From contig NZ_CAKLBX010000001.1 of assembly GCF_920987055.1 (NCBI RefSeq), positions 62,001-126,000 of the forward strand: DNA of 64,000 bases, in the 5' to 3' direction. Below are positions 1 to 16,635 of the stretch, piece after piece (within the stretch, counting starts at the first letter, position 1; every line of letters begins with the position of its first letter). The notes beneath the pieces were generated by a model. It did no database searches, was not told the DNA's origin, and saw nothing but the letters and a program-made list of their open reading frames with translations. The position numbers and the translations under genes are program-made. Source of the stretch: Novosphingobium sp. CECT 9465. GTDB lineage: Bacteria > Pseudomonadota > Alphaproteobacteria > Sphingomonadales > Sphingomonadaceae.

Positions 1-1
1 C

Positions 2-3715
<3,714 letters not shown>

Positions 3716-3805
3716 GGGTGAGGGGCGGCGGTTCATCCGTCGCCCGTTCCTTCGATCAAAAATTCACGTCCAGCGCCTCTCAATGGGGCAAGGGAACGGC
3801 ACAAA

Positions 3806-8092
<4,287 letters not shown>

Positions 8093-8125
8093 GCCTTTTC
8101 GCCACCACACAAGGCAGATTGAATG

Positions 8126-8155
8126 GCCCCGCCGGAGTGATCCGGCGGGGCTTTT
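8126..8155 (+). terminator. rpoBC intrinsic terminator
   Basis: An 11-bp perfect GC-rich stem (8126-8136 with 8141-8151), a GTGA tetraloop and TTTT directly after it, 34 bp downstream of the rpoC stop. Confidence 0.92.
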
Positions 8156-8253
8156 CGCATGGGGATTCTACGCAAGGGCCGGAAACGGCGAAATTAATCC
8201 TGCTGTCATAGTCTTCGCTGGCAAAGTTCAGCGCTTCAGGAACACAGCTTGCC

Positions 8254-10056
8254 ATGATCGAGAACCAGACATCGCGAGGCGCCAAAGCCGTCATTTGCCT
8301 GATCGTGCTGGCTATCGTTTTGGCGTCGGCCGGGATTGGCTACATTCGGTTCGGCGGACCGTTGCATCGGCAGAACCTGCTGCAGGACGAACTGCTCGCC
8401 GACATCCTGCCCCCGCCCGCCTTCGTGGTGGAGCCTTACCTCCATGCCACATGGGCGATAGCGGATCCGGCCCATGGCGGCGATGCCATCACCGGACTGG
8501 AGGAGGAGCACAAGCTGTTCCTCCAGCGCAAGCGCTACTGGCAAGAGGCGCCGGTGCCTGAGGAACTGCGCGAACAGGTCGACACTACGATCGGGACGGC
8601 CGATGCCTTCTGGACCGCCGTCGATGCCCGCTTCATACCGGCGCTCAAGACTGGCGATCTTGAGGCGATGCGCCAGGTCCATGCCAGCGAACTTACCCCG
8701 GCCTATCTGGCTCAGCACAATGCGGTGACGAGCCTTGTCTCGCAATCGGGCACATATCGCGCAGGGCTTATGGACTTTGCCGAAACGACAGTGGTTGTGC
8801 TTGTTGGTGTGTTCGCGATCCTTGCGCTTGCCATCCTGGCGATGATTCACGGCGCGGCGCGAATGATCCGCCACCGCATCGTGGCTCCTTTGGCGGGTAC
8901 GGCGGAAGCGATGCGGCGCATGGCGGGCGGCGACTATTCCGAAACAGTTGCCGGGACCGAACGCGATGACGAGATCGGGGTAATGGCGCGCGCCATTGCG
9001 GTGTTCCGCGATAACGGAATCGCGCGCGAGAATGCCGAGCGCGATCAACGGGCGGTGGTCCAGGCCTTGACGGCAGGGCTGGATCGCATGGCCAGCAAGG
9101 ATCTGGAATTCAGGATAGAGCAGGAATTCCCGCAAGCTTACGAGGAACTTCGCCGCAACTACAATTCTGCCGTAGATGCTCTGGCCGGGGCATTGCGCAC
9201 GGTTCGGGTCGGTTCGGCCAGCGTCACGTCTGCTATCGCCGAGATTCGCGCAGCCGCAGACGACCTTGCTTTCCGCAACGAACAGCAGGCATCAAGCCTT
9301 GCTCAGACCGCTCTATCGATGAACAGCGTCACGGCCAGCGTGCGCGAAACAGCGGCGGGCGCCCGAAGCGTACAGGACACGATCAATGCCACGCACCGCC
9401 AGGCGAGTGAAGGCGGCGAAGTCGTGCGGCGCTCGATTGCCGCAATGGCTGCGATCGAGACGTCCGCACGGGAAATCAGCCAGATCATAACCGTGATCGA
9501 TGGCATCGCCTTCCAGACCAACCTGCTCGCCCTCAATGCGGGGGTGGAGGCTGCGCGAGCGGGCGAGGCAGGCAAAGGCTTTGCCGTGGTCGCGACCGAA
9601 GTTCGGGCGCTCGCCCAGCGCTCGGCAGAGGCAGCCCAGAATATCAAGGTGCTGATCGAAACAAGCAGCGCGCAAGTCGGCCAGGGCGTAAGCCTCGTCG
9701 GAGAGACCGGAGAGCGCCTCGTCGGTATCGTCGATCAGGTTGCACAAATCGATGACATGATGATGCGGATCGCACAGGCTGCCGGACTTCAGGCGGAAAG
9801 CCTGGAAGGTGTCAACCTGGCGGTGGCAGACATGGACCGCATGACTCAGGCCAATGCCGCCATGGTCGAGGAATCGTCTGCCGCCACGCACAGCCTTTCG
9901 GCCGAAGCCGAGCGCCTGACCAAGCTTGTTTCGGCATTCCGCACACGCGAAAATGCCAGTCGTCCGGCATACGTCGCCAGCCCCGAAGGCTTGCGTCGCG
10001 ATTCTTCGCTTCAGGCCGAACGGACCCGTTCACGCATCGCGCTTGCCGCAGGCTGA
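8254..10056 (+). CDS. Methyl-accepting chemotaxis protein
   Basis: Transmembrane chemoreceptor of 600 aa that would signal to CheA/CheW. Layout: membrane segment at about residues 12-29, a short periplasmic helical sensor of about 145 residues, a second membrane segment at about 176-198, a HAMP domain (about 199-250, with the DDEIGVMARAIAVFR signature), then a long cytoplasmic helical signalling domain. The conserved hairpin tip (GIAFQTNLLALNAGVEAARAG) lies near 416-436. The ligand cannot be predicted. No other chemotaxis gene is in the window, so this is an orphan receptor. It lies between the rpoBC terminator and a shared terminator with glpX. Confidence 0.93.
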   Translation: MIENQTSRGAKAVICLIVLAIVLASAGIGYIRFGGPLHRQNLLQDELLADILPPPAFVVEPYLHATWAIADPAHGGDAITGLEEEHKLFLQRKRYWQEAPVPEELREQVDTTIGTADAFWTAVDARFIPALKTGDLEAMRQVHASELTPAYLAQHNAVTSLVSQSGTYRAGLMDFAETTVVVLVGVFAILALAILAMIHGAARMIRHRIVAPLAGTAEAMRRMAGGDYSETVAGTERDDEIGVMARAIAVFRDNGIARENAERDQRAVVQALTAGLDRMASKDLEFRIEQEFPQAYEELRRNYNSAVDALAGALRTVRVGSASVTSAIAEIRAAADDLAFRNEQQASSLAQTALSMNSVTASVRETAAGARSVQDTINATHRQASEGGEVVRRSIAAMAAIETSAREISQIITVIDGIAFQTNLLALNAGVEAARAGEAGKGFAVVATEVRALAQRSAEAAQNIKVLIETSSAQVGQGVSLVGETGERLVGIVDQVAQIDDMMMRIAQAAGLQAESLEGVNLAVADMDRMTQANAAMVEESSAATHSLSAEAERLTKLVSAFRTRENASRPAYVASPEGLRRDSSLQAERTRSRIALAAG

Positions 10057-10062
10057 TGTGCA

Positions 10063-10096
10063 ACGGCCCGGCTCCCTCAAAGGGGTGCCGGGCCGT
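10063..10096. terminator. Shared hairpin between convergent MCP and glpX genes
   Basis: A 10-bp perfect stem (10063-10072 with 10087-10096) closing a loop that can form a further CCC/GGG helix. It sits between two convergent stop codons. There is no long T-tract on either side, so termination efficiency is uncertain. Confidence 0.7.
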
Positions 10097-10117
10097 CGGC
10101 AACAATGCGGCGAAAGA

Positions 10118-11110
10118 TCAGCGGCCCTTGCGGTGTTCGCCCTTGACCCAGCGGACCGTGCCCGATGATGCACGCATGACGACGCTCTCGGTGGTCATCA
10201 CGCCGTTCTTGTGCGTCTTCACGCCAGCCAGCAGCGATCCGTCGGTCACGCCGGTTGCGGCAAAGATGCAATCGCCCTTGGCCAGTTCGTTCAGGTCGTA
10301 CTGCTTGTTGAGGTCTTCGATGCCCCACTTGTACGCACGGCTCTTCTCGTCTTCGTTGCGGAACAGCAGGCGGCCCTTGAATTGCCCGCCAACGCAGCGC
10401 AGCGCGGCTGCGGCCAGAACGCCTTCGGGTGCGCCGCCGGTGCCCATGTACATGTCGATGCCGGTATCTTCGTTGGTCACCGCGATCACGCCGGCAACGT
10501 CACCATCGGGGATCAAGGCGATGCCGCAGCCGATGCCGCGCAGTTCGGCGATCAGATCGGCATGGCGCGCGCGGTCGAGCACACATACGATGATGTCGCC
10601 CGGCTCGACGCCCTTGGCGGCGGCCACGGCCTTGACGTTCTCGGTCGGAGACTTGTCGAGGTCGATGATACCGGCGGGATAGCCCGGACCCACGGCCAGC
10701 TTGTCCATGTAGACGTCGGGCGCGTTGAGCAGGCCGCCCTCTTCGGCAACCGCCAGCACCGCCAGCGCGTTGGGACCAGCCTTGGCAGTGATCGTCGTGC
10801 CTTCCAGCGGATCGAGGGCAATGTCGATCTTTGGCCCGCGACCGGGCGCCGCGCCCACCTTCTCGCCGATGTAGAGCATCGGTGCCTCGTCGCGTTCACC
10901 TTCGCCGATCACGACGGTGCCGTCCATTTCCAGTTCGTTGAAAGCGGCGCGCATGGCTTCAACGGCGGCAGCGTCAGCCGCCTTCTCGTCGCCACGGCCG
11001 ATCAGACGCGACGCGCCGATGGCGGCGGCTTCGGTAACGCGAACCATTTCGAGCACGAGAACACGGTCAAGGACTTGCGACGGGGCGGGGTTGGTTGGCT
11101 TGTCGGTCAC
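10118..11110 (-). CDS. glpX: Fructose-1,6-bisphosphatase class II (GlpX)
   Basis: Gluconeogenic phosphatase converting fructose 1,6-bisphosphate to fructose 6-phosphate, 330 aa. The metal and substrate motifs of the GlpX family are present: GEGERDEAPM (residues 69-78) and DPLEGTT (100-106), with the conserved GTGGAPEGV later on. The start has a clear AGGGAG ribosome site. In related genomes glpX commonly follows hom directly; here a plus-strand gene lies between hom and glpX. Sphingomonads often lack a complete Embden-Meyerhof glycolysis, so this enzyme would serve gluconeogenesis; that is family knowledge, not seen here. Confidence 0.95.
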   Translation of the reverse strand: MTDKPTNPAPSQVLDRVLVLEMVRVTEAAAIGASRLIGRGDEKAADAAAVEAMRAAFNELEMDGTVVIGEGERDEAPMLYIGEKVGAAPGRGPKIDIALDPLEGTTITAKAGPNALAVLAVAEEGGLLNAPDVYMDKLAVGPGYPAGIIDLDKSPTENVKAVAAAKGVEPGDIIVCVLDRARHADLIAELRGIGCGIALIPDGDVAGVIAVTNEDTGIDMYMGTGGAPEGVLAAAALRCVGGQFKGRLLFRNEDEKSRAYKWGIEDLNKQYDLNELAKGDCIFAATGVTDGSLLAGVKTHKNGVMTTESVVMRASSGTVRWVKGEHRKGR

Positions 11111-11313
11111 GATGGCTCCCTATTGGTCAATGCGCGGATCAATCACGTATGTCATGTGTTCAGCCATTGTGCAGGGTCATCCCGGCAGGACCGGGTCGAC
11201 GCAGGTTCATGACTGTGCAAACGTATGCGTAAACATCATTGTGTGGCTTGCCTGTAATTGCATGGCACAGGTGACGTTGGTGTGACTTAGGCACTAGACG
11301 CGAGGGACGGGTC

Positions 11314-11787
11314 TTGTCGAGACCGAGAGTGGCAGTTCTGGCAGGCATTGCGCTTCTTTTTGGGGCGATGCCCGTGATGGCGCAACAACAGGCCGGGACG
11401 AATGCAAATGTTCAGGGACCAGTGCTCCCGCGGGGCGAGGTGGCGCAGGACGATGCCACGATGTCGCAGCGCCTGCTGACCGGCGCGCAGGCCGAGCGGT
11501 GCCGACCGATGCAGCGGTCCGACGGGACGATCGTGGTTTGTGGCGGCAAGGAAGCCAGCGACAAGGAGCGCATTCCCTTGCGGGACGAAACCGACGGCGC
11601 GAAATCAACCGATGACGGGCTTCCGCGCGCGCCCAATGTTTCGGGTCTGCGCGATTGCAGCCGGGGCTGCATCGGCCTTGGCGGTGTGCCCGCGCCGATT
11701 TACTACTTCGATATCAAGGCGCTGCCTGCGCCACCGCCCGGATCGGACGCGGATCGTATCGCCAAGGGTGAAATTCCCGCGCCCTGA
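11314..11787 (+). CDS. Small secreted protein, TTG start
   Basis: No known function. 157 aa with a clear signal peptide (VAVLAGIALLFGAMPVMAQ, cleavage near residue 24) followed by a Gln/Asn-rich and Pro-rich hydrophilic mature part. It has four Cys in two pairs (CRPMQRSDGTIVVC and CSRGC), which could form disulfides in the periplasm. The TTG start is chosen because GAGGGA stands about 7 bp upstream and no ATG or GTG precedes the signal peptide. It lies on the plus strand between the minus-strand hom and glpX genes, converging on hom with an 18-bp gap. It resembles hypothetical secreted proteins common in sphingomonads. Confidence 0.75.
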   Translation: MSRPRVAVLAGIALLFGAMPVMAQQQAGTNANVQGPVLPRGEVAQDDATMSQRLLTGAQAERCRPMQRSDGTIVVCGGKEASDKERIPLRDETDGAKSTDDGLPRAPNVSGLRDCSRGCIGLGGVPAPIYYFDIKALPAPPPGSDADRIAKGEIPAP

Positions 11788-11805
11788 TTCGGCGCGGAGG
11801 GGCAA

Positions 11806-13113
11806 TCACTCGCCCAGAATGTGCATCACCAGTGGTGGCTCGGCGAGAGCAGGCGATCCATCGAGCAGCCGCAAGGCTTCGGTGATGGCGCTTTCGGGAC
11901 CTTCATGGGTTACCATGGCCACCATCACTTGGGCGTTGTCCTTGTTGCCCTTCTGGATCAGGCTTTCGATCGAAACCCCCGCATCGCGCATCGCAGCGGT
12001 GATCTCGGCGAGCACACCGGGGCGGTCGGCCACGTTGAAGCGGATATAGGCCTTGCCGGTACGGTGGCCGACATCGGCGGGCGCGGCGTGATCGAGTTCT
12101 GCGACGGGGATCGAGAATGGCGCGCCAATATCACCGCGGGCAATGTCGATCAGGTCGGCAACGACCGCGCTGGCGGTTGGACCATCGCCTGCGCCGGCAC
12201 CCTGAAACAGCAGCCGTCCGACGAAGTTCCCTTCGGCGACGACCGCATTTGTCGCCCCATCGACATGGGCGAGCGGATGGTCGCGGTGGACGAGGTGGGG
12301 ATGCACCCGCTGGAACAGGCGGCGATTGCCCGCAGCGTCGATTTCGGTCTGCGCCATGCCGATCAGGCGAATGTAGTAACCCAGCGCATCGGCCTGCGCG
12401 ATGTCGGCGGCCAGCACACGGCGGATGCCGGTGGCGGCCACGGGCTTGAAGTCCACCGCCGTGCCGAATGCGATGGAGGACAGGATCGCCAGTTTGTGCG
12501 CGGCATCGATGCCATCGATGTCGAAGCTGGGATCGGCCTCGGCATAACCCTTGGCCTGCGCCTCGGCGAGCACGTCGGCAAAGTCCCGGCCGGTGTCTTC
12601 CATCGTCGAGAGGATATAATTGCAGGTGCCGTTGAGAATGCCATAGACGCGCGCGATCTCGTTGGCGGCAACGCCTTCCTTCAGGCCCTTGATCACCGGA
12701 ATGCCGCCTGCCACCGCTGCTTCGAACTTCAGTGCAACCTTCGCCGCTTCGGCCTTGGTTGCCAGTTCCACGCCGTGGTGCGCGATCATCGCCTTGTTTG
12801 CGGTGACCAGCGCCTTGCCCGCTTCGAACGTGGTGCGTGCCAGCGCCAGAGCCGGGCCATCGGCGCCGCCCACCAGTTCGACCACCACGTCGACATCGGC
12901 GCGTTCGCCCAGGATGACCATATCGTCTTCCCAGGCATAGCGCGATACATCGAACCCGCGATCCTTGTTGCGGTTGCGCGCGCTGACCGTGGTGATCACG
13001 ATGGGGCGTCCGGCGCGGCGCTCGATCAGCTTGGCGTTCGCCTCGATCAGCCGGATCACCCCGCCGCCAACCGTGCCGAGGCCCGCAAGTGCGATGCGCA
13101 AAGGTTCGCTCAT
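11806..13113 (-). CDS. hom: Homoserine dehydrogenase
   Basis: NAD(P)-dependent reduction of aspartate semialdehyde to homoserine in threonine/methionine synthesis; 435 aa. It has a Rossmann motif GLGTVGGG (residues 10-17), the catalytic-domain motifs GILNGTCNYI and EADPSFDIDGIDAAHKLAIL, and a C-terminal ACT domain (KAYIRFNVADRPGVLAEIT), the usual site of feedback control by threonine. The frame is open 56 codons further upstream, but that part lacks conservation, so the ATG at 13113 (MSEPLRIALAG) is taken as the start. Aspartokinase (lysC, window end) and dapB (49.6 kb) belong to the same aspartate pathway but are not clustered with it. Confidence 0.96.
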   Translation of the reverse strand: MSEPLRIALAGLGTVGGGVIRLIEANAKLIERRAGRPIVITTVSARNRNKDRGFDVSRYAWEDDMVILGERADVDVVVELVGGADGPALALARTTFEAGKALVTANKAMIAHHGVELATKAEAAKVALKFEAAVAGGIPVIKGLKEGVAANEIARVYGILNGTCNYILSTMEDTGRDFADVLAEAQAKGYAEADPSFDIDGIDAAHKLAILSSIAFGTAVDFKPVAATGIRRVLAADIAQADALGYYIRLIGMAQTEIDAAGNRRLFQRVHPHLVHRDHPLAHVDGATNAVVAEGNFVGRLLFQGAGAGDGPTASAVVADLIDIARGDIGAPFSIPVAELDHAAPADVGHRTGKAYIRFNVADRPGVLAEITAAMRDAGVSIESLIQKGNKDNAQVMVAMVTHEGPESAITEALRLLDGSPALAEPPLVMHILGE

Positions 13114-13186
13114 ATCTGTCCCGTCACCGTAGAATAGTCGCGCGCGCCTTAGGCGACAGGCGCGCGCGGGGCAACAGCGGGAATCG

Positions 13187-14089
13187 TCAGCGCAGCACCG
13201 CCGGGCGGGTGCGGGTGCATTCGCCCAGTTCGGCAAGGACGAAGGCGTAATCCTCCTCCGCGGCGGCATGCTCTTCGGCATTGCCGGACAAGCCCGCGCT
13301 GGACGGGATCGTGCGCGGCAGGAAGCAGGCGAGGCGATACCAGGTCAGTGTATCGCGCTCCGGCGGCCGCGCGGCCTGATCGACAATCTCCGAAAGACTG
13401 ACACCCCACGTCCGCGCCATGCCGGGACGGCGCACGACAGACAAGGATACCGGCGCCGCCGTTTCCGTCTGCAGGAACAATTGGGTTTCGCCTTCGCCCG
13501 CAAGGTTGCCGGGGACGAACAGGACCTCGCGCAAGGCCTTGATCCGTGGCGGTGCATCGGGCGAAAGCAGGTCGGTAAGGATATTGCGGGTTCGCGCCTC
13601 GACGCCTGTTGACCACAGGATTTGCGCGCCGCCATCCACCAATCGCAGTTCGCCGGGGCGCCCGGCCACCGTCCGCGCGAAGATCAGCACCTGCATCTTT
13701 GCCAGCTTCGGCAGCTTGCCCTTTGCATCGAGCGGCACGTCGGCAAGGTAACGAACGGTCTCGCCGATTGCCGGCCCGGCAAGCAGCGCCGTGGTCCGGG
13801 TTTCAACCAGCACCCGCGCCATGCCCGGTACCAGCCCCGGAGCCTGCTCTGGCTTTAGCCGACTGACTTTCCGAACCTGTCCGCGCACGACCACCTCGGC
13901 AGCATCGGCGAGTCCGGCAAGGTCGGCATAGGTCAGGTTGTCCGAAGCATTCGTCACTACCTTCGTGGCGGTTGTGGCAGTGCTGCGAATCGGGGTTTGC
14001 TGCGCCAACGCCGAAGTGGAGGCGGCAGTGACGAGCAGGCTGGCGAGCGCAATCGCAGCAGCGGTGGTCCAGGTGGCAGAACGGTTCAT
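13187..14089 (-). CDS. Secreted protein of unknown function
   Basis: 300 aa with an N-terminal signal peptide (MNRSATWTTAAAIALASLL..., cleavage after SALAQ near residue 30). The mature part begins with a region rich in Thr/Ala and then a globular domain; no motif I recognise. The ATG at 14089 was chosen because GGAG lies 8 bp upstream and because it places the signal sequence at the N-terminus; the frame extends 24 codons further without support. It lies 73 bp upstream of hom on the same strand and may be co-transcribed with it, but no functional link is evident. Confidence 0.75.
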   Translation of the reverse strand: MNRSATWTTAAAIALASLLVTAASTSALAQQTPIRSTATTATKVVTNASDNLTYADLAGLADAAEVVVRGQVRKVSRLKPEQAPGLVPGMARVLVETRTTALLAGPAIGETVRYLADVPLDAKGKLPKLAKMQVLIFARTVAGRPGELRLVDGGAQILWSTGVEARTRNILTDLLSPDAPPRIKALREVLFVPGNLAGEGETQLFLQTETAAPVSLSVVRRPGMARTWGVSLSEIVDQAARPPERDTLTWYRLACFLPRTIPSSAGLSGNAEEHAAAEEDYAFVLAELGECTRTRPAVLR

Positions 14090-14435
14090 TCCAGAGTCTC
14101 CGGCGGTAGCGGCGGAAGCCGCCTTCCTTCGATTTCCGTCGATTTCAGCCAGTGCAACCATGAATCGACAGTTAACGGATAAAGCATTTGCGCCGCTTTG
14201 GCTTCGCCGTTAAAGATGCAACCCGTTCGGGCAATCCAAAAACAAGCAGCCCGACGCTTGCCGCCGCCAATCCTCCCGGATTGATGTCGGTGGACCGGGT
14301 TGCCGGCAGGGTGGATTGAAATTTGCTGGATTGGCTTTCGCGCAGGACGGTGATCTTGCGTGCGGGCTCCACTTTGGTCAGGGCCGTACACGCGTGCTCC
14401 GGGCTCAGGTGGGCGATCAGGAGTATTGGAGCTGA
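14090..14435. other. Intergenic region between divergent genes
   Basis: 346 bp between the divergently transcribed secreted-protein gene and tonB, so it should hold both promoters. It is more AT-rich than its surroundings around 14155-14215. Short open frames here have no ribosome site or recognisable product. I see no confident promoter or operator, and no obvious Fur-type palindrome, although tonB clusters are often iron regulated. Confidence 0.6.
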
Positions 14436-15098
14436 ATGGCATACGCTGACCAACAGATGAGCGGTAACAAGATCACCGCGCTCATCATCGTTGCGATCCT
14501 TCATGTCGTCGTCGGCTATGCGCTGGTCTCAGGGCTGGCGTATTCGGCGATCCAGAAGGTGAAAGAGGTAACCTCGGCGGTCAACATCGAGGAAGAGAAG
14601 CCGCCGGAAGAACCGCCGCCTCCTCCTCCTCCGAAGGATGACCTGCCCCCACCGCCGATCGTCGCGCCTCCGCCGCCGATCAGCTTTAATGCGCCGGCAC
14701 CACAGGTGCAGACGGTGAACCAGGCCCCACCGATTCCGGCTCCGCCGGCGCCGGTGGCTCTTCCTGCGCCGCCCGCTGCCCCGCCTGCCCCCAGGTTCCA
14801 GCCGAAAGGTGCGGCGCCAAAGGGCAATCCGGGCAACTGGGCAACGTCGAACGACTATCCCTCGCGTGCGCTTCGCGAAGAGCGTGAAGGCACCACGGGT
14901 TTCCGTGTCACTGTCGGGACCGACGGCAAGGTTACGGACTGCCAGATCACCAGATCATCGGGCAGCCCGGATCTTGACGAGGCAACATGTGCCAACGTCC
15001 GTCGCCGCGCGCGTTTCACGCCCGCGACCGATGGCGAAGGCAATCCTGCCACCGGCACGTATTCGAACTCGATTCGCTGGGTCATTCCAAAGGACTGA
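14436..15098 (+). CDS. tonB: Energy transducer TonB
   Basis: Links the proton-motive-force complex ExbB-ExbD in the inner membrane to outer-membrane TonB-dependent receptors. 220 aa: a short cytoplasmic N-terminus, one membrane anchor (about residues 14-35, ITALIIVAILHVVVGYALV), a long Pro-rich spacer (about 54-120, with PPPPPPP and repeated AP/PP), and a C-terminal TonB domain (about 138-218: YPSRALREEREGTTGFRVTV). Two Cys in the C-terminal domain (DCQIT and TCANV) could pair in the periplasm. A GGAG ribosome site precedes the ATG. It is the first gene of the tonB-exbB-exbD-exbD cluster. Confidence 0.96.
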   Translation: MAYADQQMSGNKITALIIVAILHVVVGYALVSGLAYSAIQKVKEVTSAVNIEEEKPPEEPPPPPPPKDDLPPPPIVAPPPPISFNAPAPQVQTVNQAPPIPAPPAPVALPAPPAAPPAPRFQPKGAAPKGNPGNWATSNDYPSRALREEREGTTGFRVTVGTDGKVTDCQITRSSGSPDLDEATCANVRRRARFTPATDGEGNPATGTYSNSIRWVIPKD

Positions 15099-15173
15099 TC
15101 CAGCCGGACGGACACGAAAGCCCGTTCGACTGGCTTTCACGCACTTTGATTTGATTTGAAGAGGAAGACTCGC

Positions 15174-15923
15174 ATGTTCATCTACAACCTTGCCGCTGCG
15201 GCCGGGCAGGCTGCGCCGCAGAACAAGTTCGGTTTCGCCGAAGCACTCGAGCAGGGCGGCTTCATCGCTTATGCGACGGTCATCATTCTCGGCATCATGT
15301 CGTTTGGTTCGTTCTTCATCCTGTTCACCAAGTTCTTTGAACAGAACAAGATTCTCAGCCAGTACAAGAACGTGCGCAGCGGTTTCTGGCGTGCTGCCAC
15401 GATCCGTGAAGGCGCTGCAAAGCTCGACAAGAACTCGGCCTGGCGCCAGCTCGTCGATGACGGCCTCGCTGCTGAAGACCAGCATGCCAAGATGACCGAT
15501 GCGCTTGAAGCACACGACTGGCTGCACGGTTCGCTCGCCCGCTCGGAAGCTTCGATCAATTCTAAGCTGGCAGGCGGCCTGCCGTTCCTCGCAACCGTGG
15601 GTGCAACCTCGCCGTTCATCGGTCTGTTCGGCACCGTGGTCGGCATCTACCGCGCTCTGATCAACATCGGCCTCGCCGGTTCGGCTTCGATCGACAAGGT
15701 CGCAGGTCCGGTCGGTGAAGCTCTGATCATGACCGCGCTCGGCCTGCTCGTCGCCGTTCCGGCCGTGCTTGCCTACAACTGGCTGCAGGCTCGCAACAAG
15801 CGGATCGCTGAACTCCTTTCGGGCTTCTCGACCGACCTGCTTGCGAACATCAACTCGAAGGGTGCGGTCAAGCCGGCAGTTGTTGCTGCTCCCGCTACTC
15901 CGGCCGCACCGGTCAAGAAGTAA
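15174..15923 (+). CDS. exbB: MotA/TolQ/ExbB proton channel protein
   Basis: Inner-membrane channel-forming partner of ExbD and TonB; 249 aa. Three membrane segments: about residues 27-50, 140-165 and 178-200, with the family signature LPFLATVGATSPFIGLFGTVVGI in the second and GPVGEALIMTALGLLVAVPAVLAYN in the third. The C-terminus is Ala/Pro/Val-rich. ATG 15174 was preferred over an upstream in-frame TTG (15156) because AGAGGAAGA stands 7 bp before it. It follows tonB by 75 bp; the next gene is separated by 124 bp carrying a stem-loop. Confidence 0.96.
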   Translation: MFIYNLAAAAGQAAPQNKFGFAEALEQGGFIAYATVIILGIMSFGSFFILFTKFFEQNKILSQYKNVRSGFWRAATIREGAAKLDKNSAWRQLVDDGLAAEDQHAKMTDALEAHDWLHGSLARSEASINSKLAGGLPFLATVGATSPFIGLFGTVVGIYRALINIGLAGSASIDKVAGPVGEALIMTALGLLVAVPAVLAYNWLQARNKRIAELLSGFSTDLLANINSKGAVKPAVVAAPATPAAPVKK

Positions 15924-15980
15924 GATTGAAACCTCTGGTCGGCGCATAGTCGCCGACCTGTTCCGGATACGCGGGCTTCT

Positions 15981-16012
15981 GCCGGAGCCGCACCCCAAGG
16001 GGGCGCTCCGGC
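15981..16012 (+). promoter_or_regulatory. Intercistronic stem-loop between exbB and exbD
   Basis: GCCGGAG (15981-15987) pairs with CTCCGGC (16006-16012) and encloses a second helix CCCC-AA-GGGG. No T-tract follows, so it is more likely a partial attenuator or an RNA stability element than a full terminator. It could lower exbD expression relative to exbB, in keeping with the excess of ExbB in the complex; this is inference. Confidence 0.5.
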
Positions 16013-16047
16013 AACTTCCGCGGCTCAGAACGGATAGGATGTAACCC

Positions 16048-16578
16048 ATGGCAATGTCTGTAGGCGGCGCTGGCGGTCAGGAACGCCCGATGTCGGAAAT
16101 CAACACCACGCCGCTCGTGGACGTGATGCTGGTGCTGCTGATCATCTTCCTCATCGCGGTGCCAGTCGCGATCCAGACTGTCGAAAAGCTCAAGGTGCCG
16201 GTCCTTCCCAGCGAGGAATCGCAGGACAAGGTCGAAAACCTGATGCTTTCGGTCGTTTCGACAGATGCTGCTGGCCGCAGCCCGAGAGAACCCGGCTATG
16301 AGGGTTCTTCGCGCACCGGCCAATGCCGCGTCTATTTCAATAACCAGACTGCGGTCGACAACCAGGAGCTGTACCAGCAGGCTTTCAATCGCCTCGATGC
16401 GATCGTGAAGCGTGAAGGCGGCGCCGCCAACATGGATCCGGAAAAGATCCCCGAAGTGCAGATCCGCGGTGACGTGAACGTCCCCTGGAAGTGCATCGCC
16501 GGGGCCATCTACAACGTCCAGTCGGCTGGCTATCCCAAGGTCGGCTTCATCTCCACCCCGGTCGATCCGAACGGCTAA
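16048..16578 (+). CDS. exbD: Biopolymer transporter ExbD, long form with two Cys
   Basis: Single-pass inner-membrane protein of the TonB energising complex, 176 aa. The conserved N-terminus MSEINTTPLVDVMLVLLIIFLI (about residues 15-36) contains the membrane Asp (D25) that carries protons. The periplasmic domain is longer than in the second ExbD, with an insertion at about residues 74-93 (AGRSPREPGYEGSSRTGQC) and two Cys (GQCRVYF and PWKCIAG) absent from the paralogue; they could form a disulfide. The ribosome site is weak (AGGA at -11). Confidence 0.94.
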   Translation: MAMSVGGAGGQERPMSEINTTPLVDVMLVLLIIFLIAVPVAIQTVEKLKVPVLPSEESQDKVENLMLSVVSTDAAGRSPREPGYEGSSRTGQCRVYFNNQTAVDNQELYQQAFNRLDAIVKREGGAANMDPEKIPEVQIRGDVNVPWKCIAGAIYNVQSAGYPKVGFISTPVDPNG

Positions 16579-16635
16579 GTCCTTCGGGGCAATGCAGTAC
16601 GCAACCGGGCCAGAGAACGAACAGGAGTACCTAAG

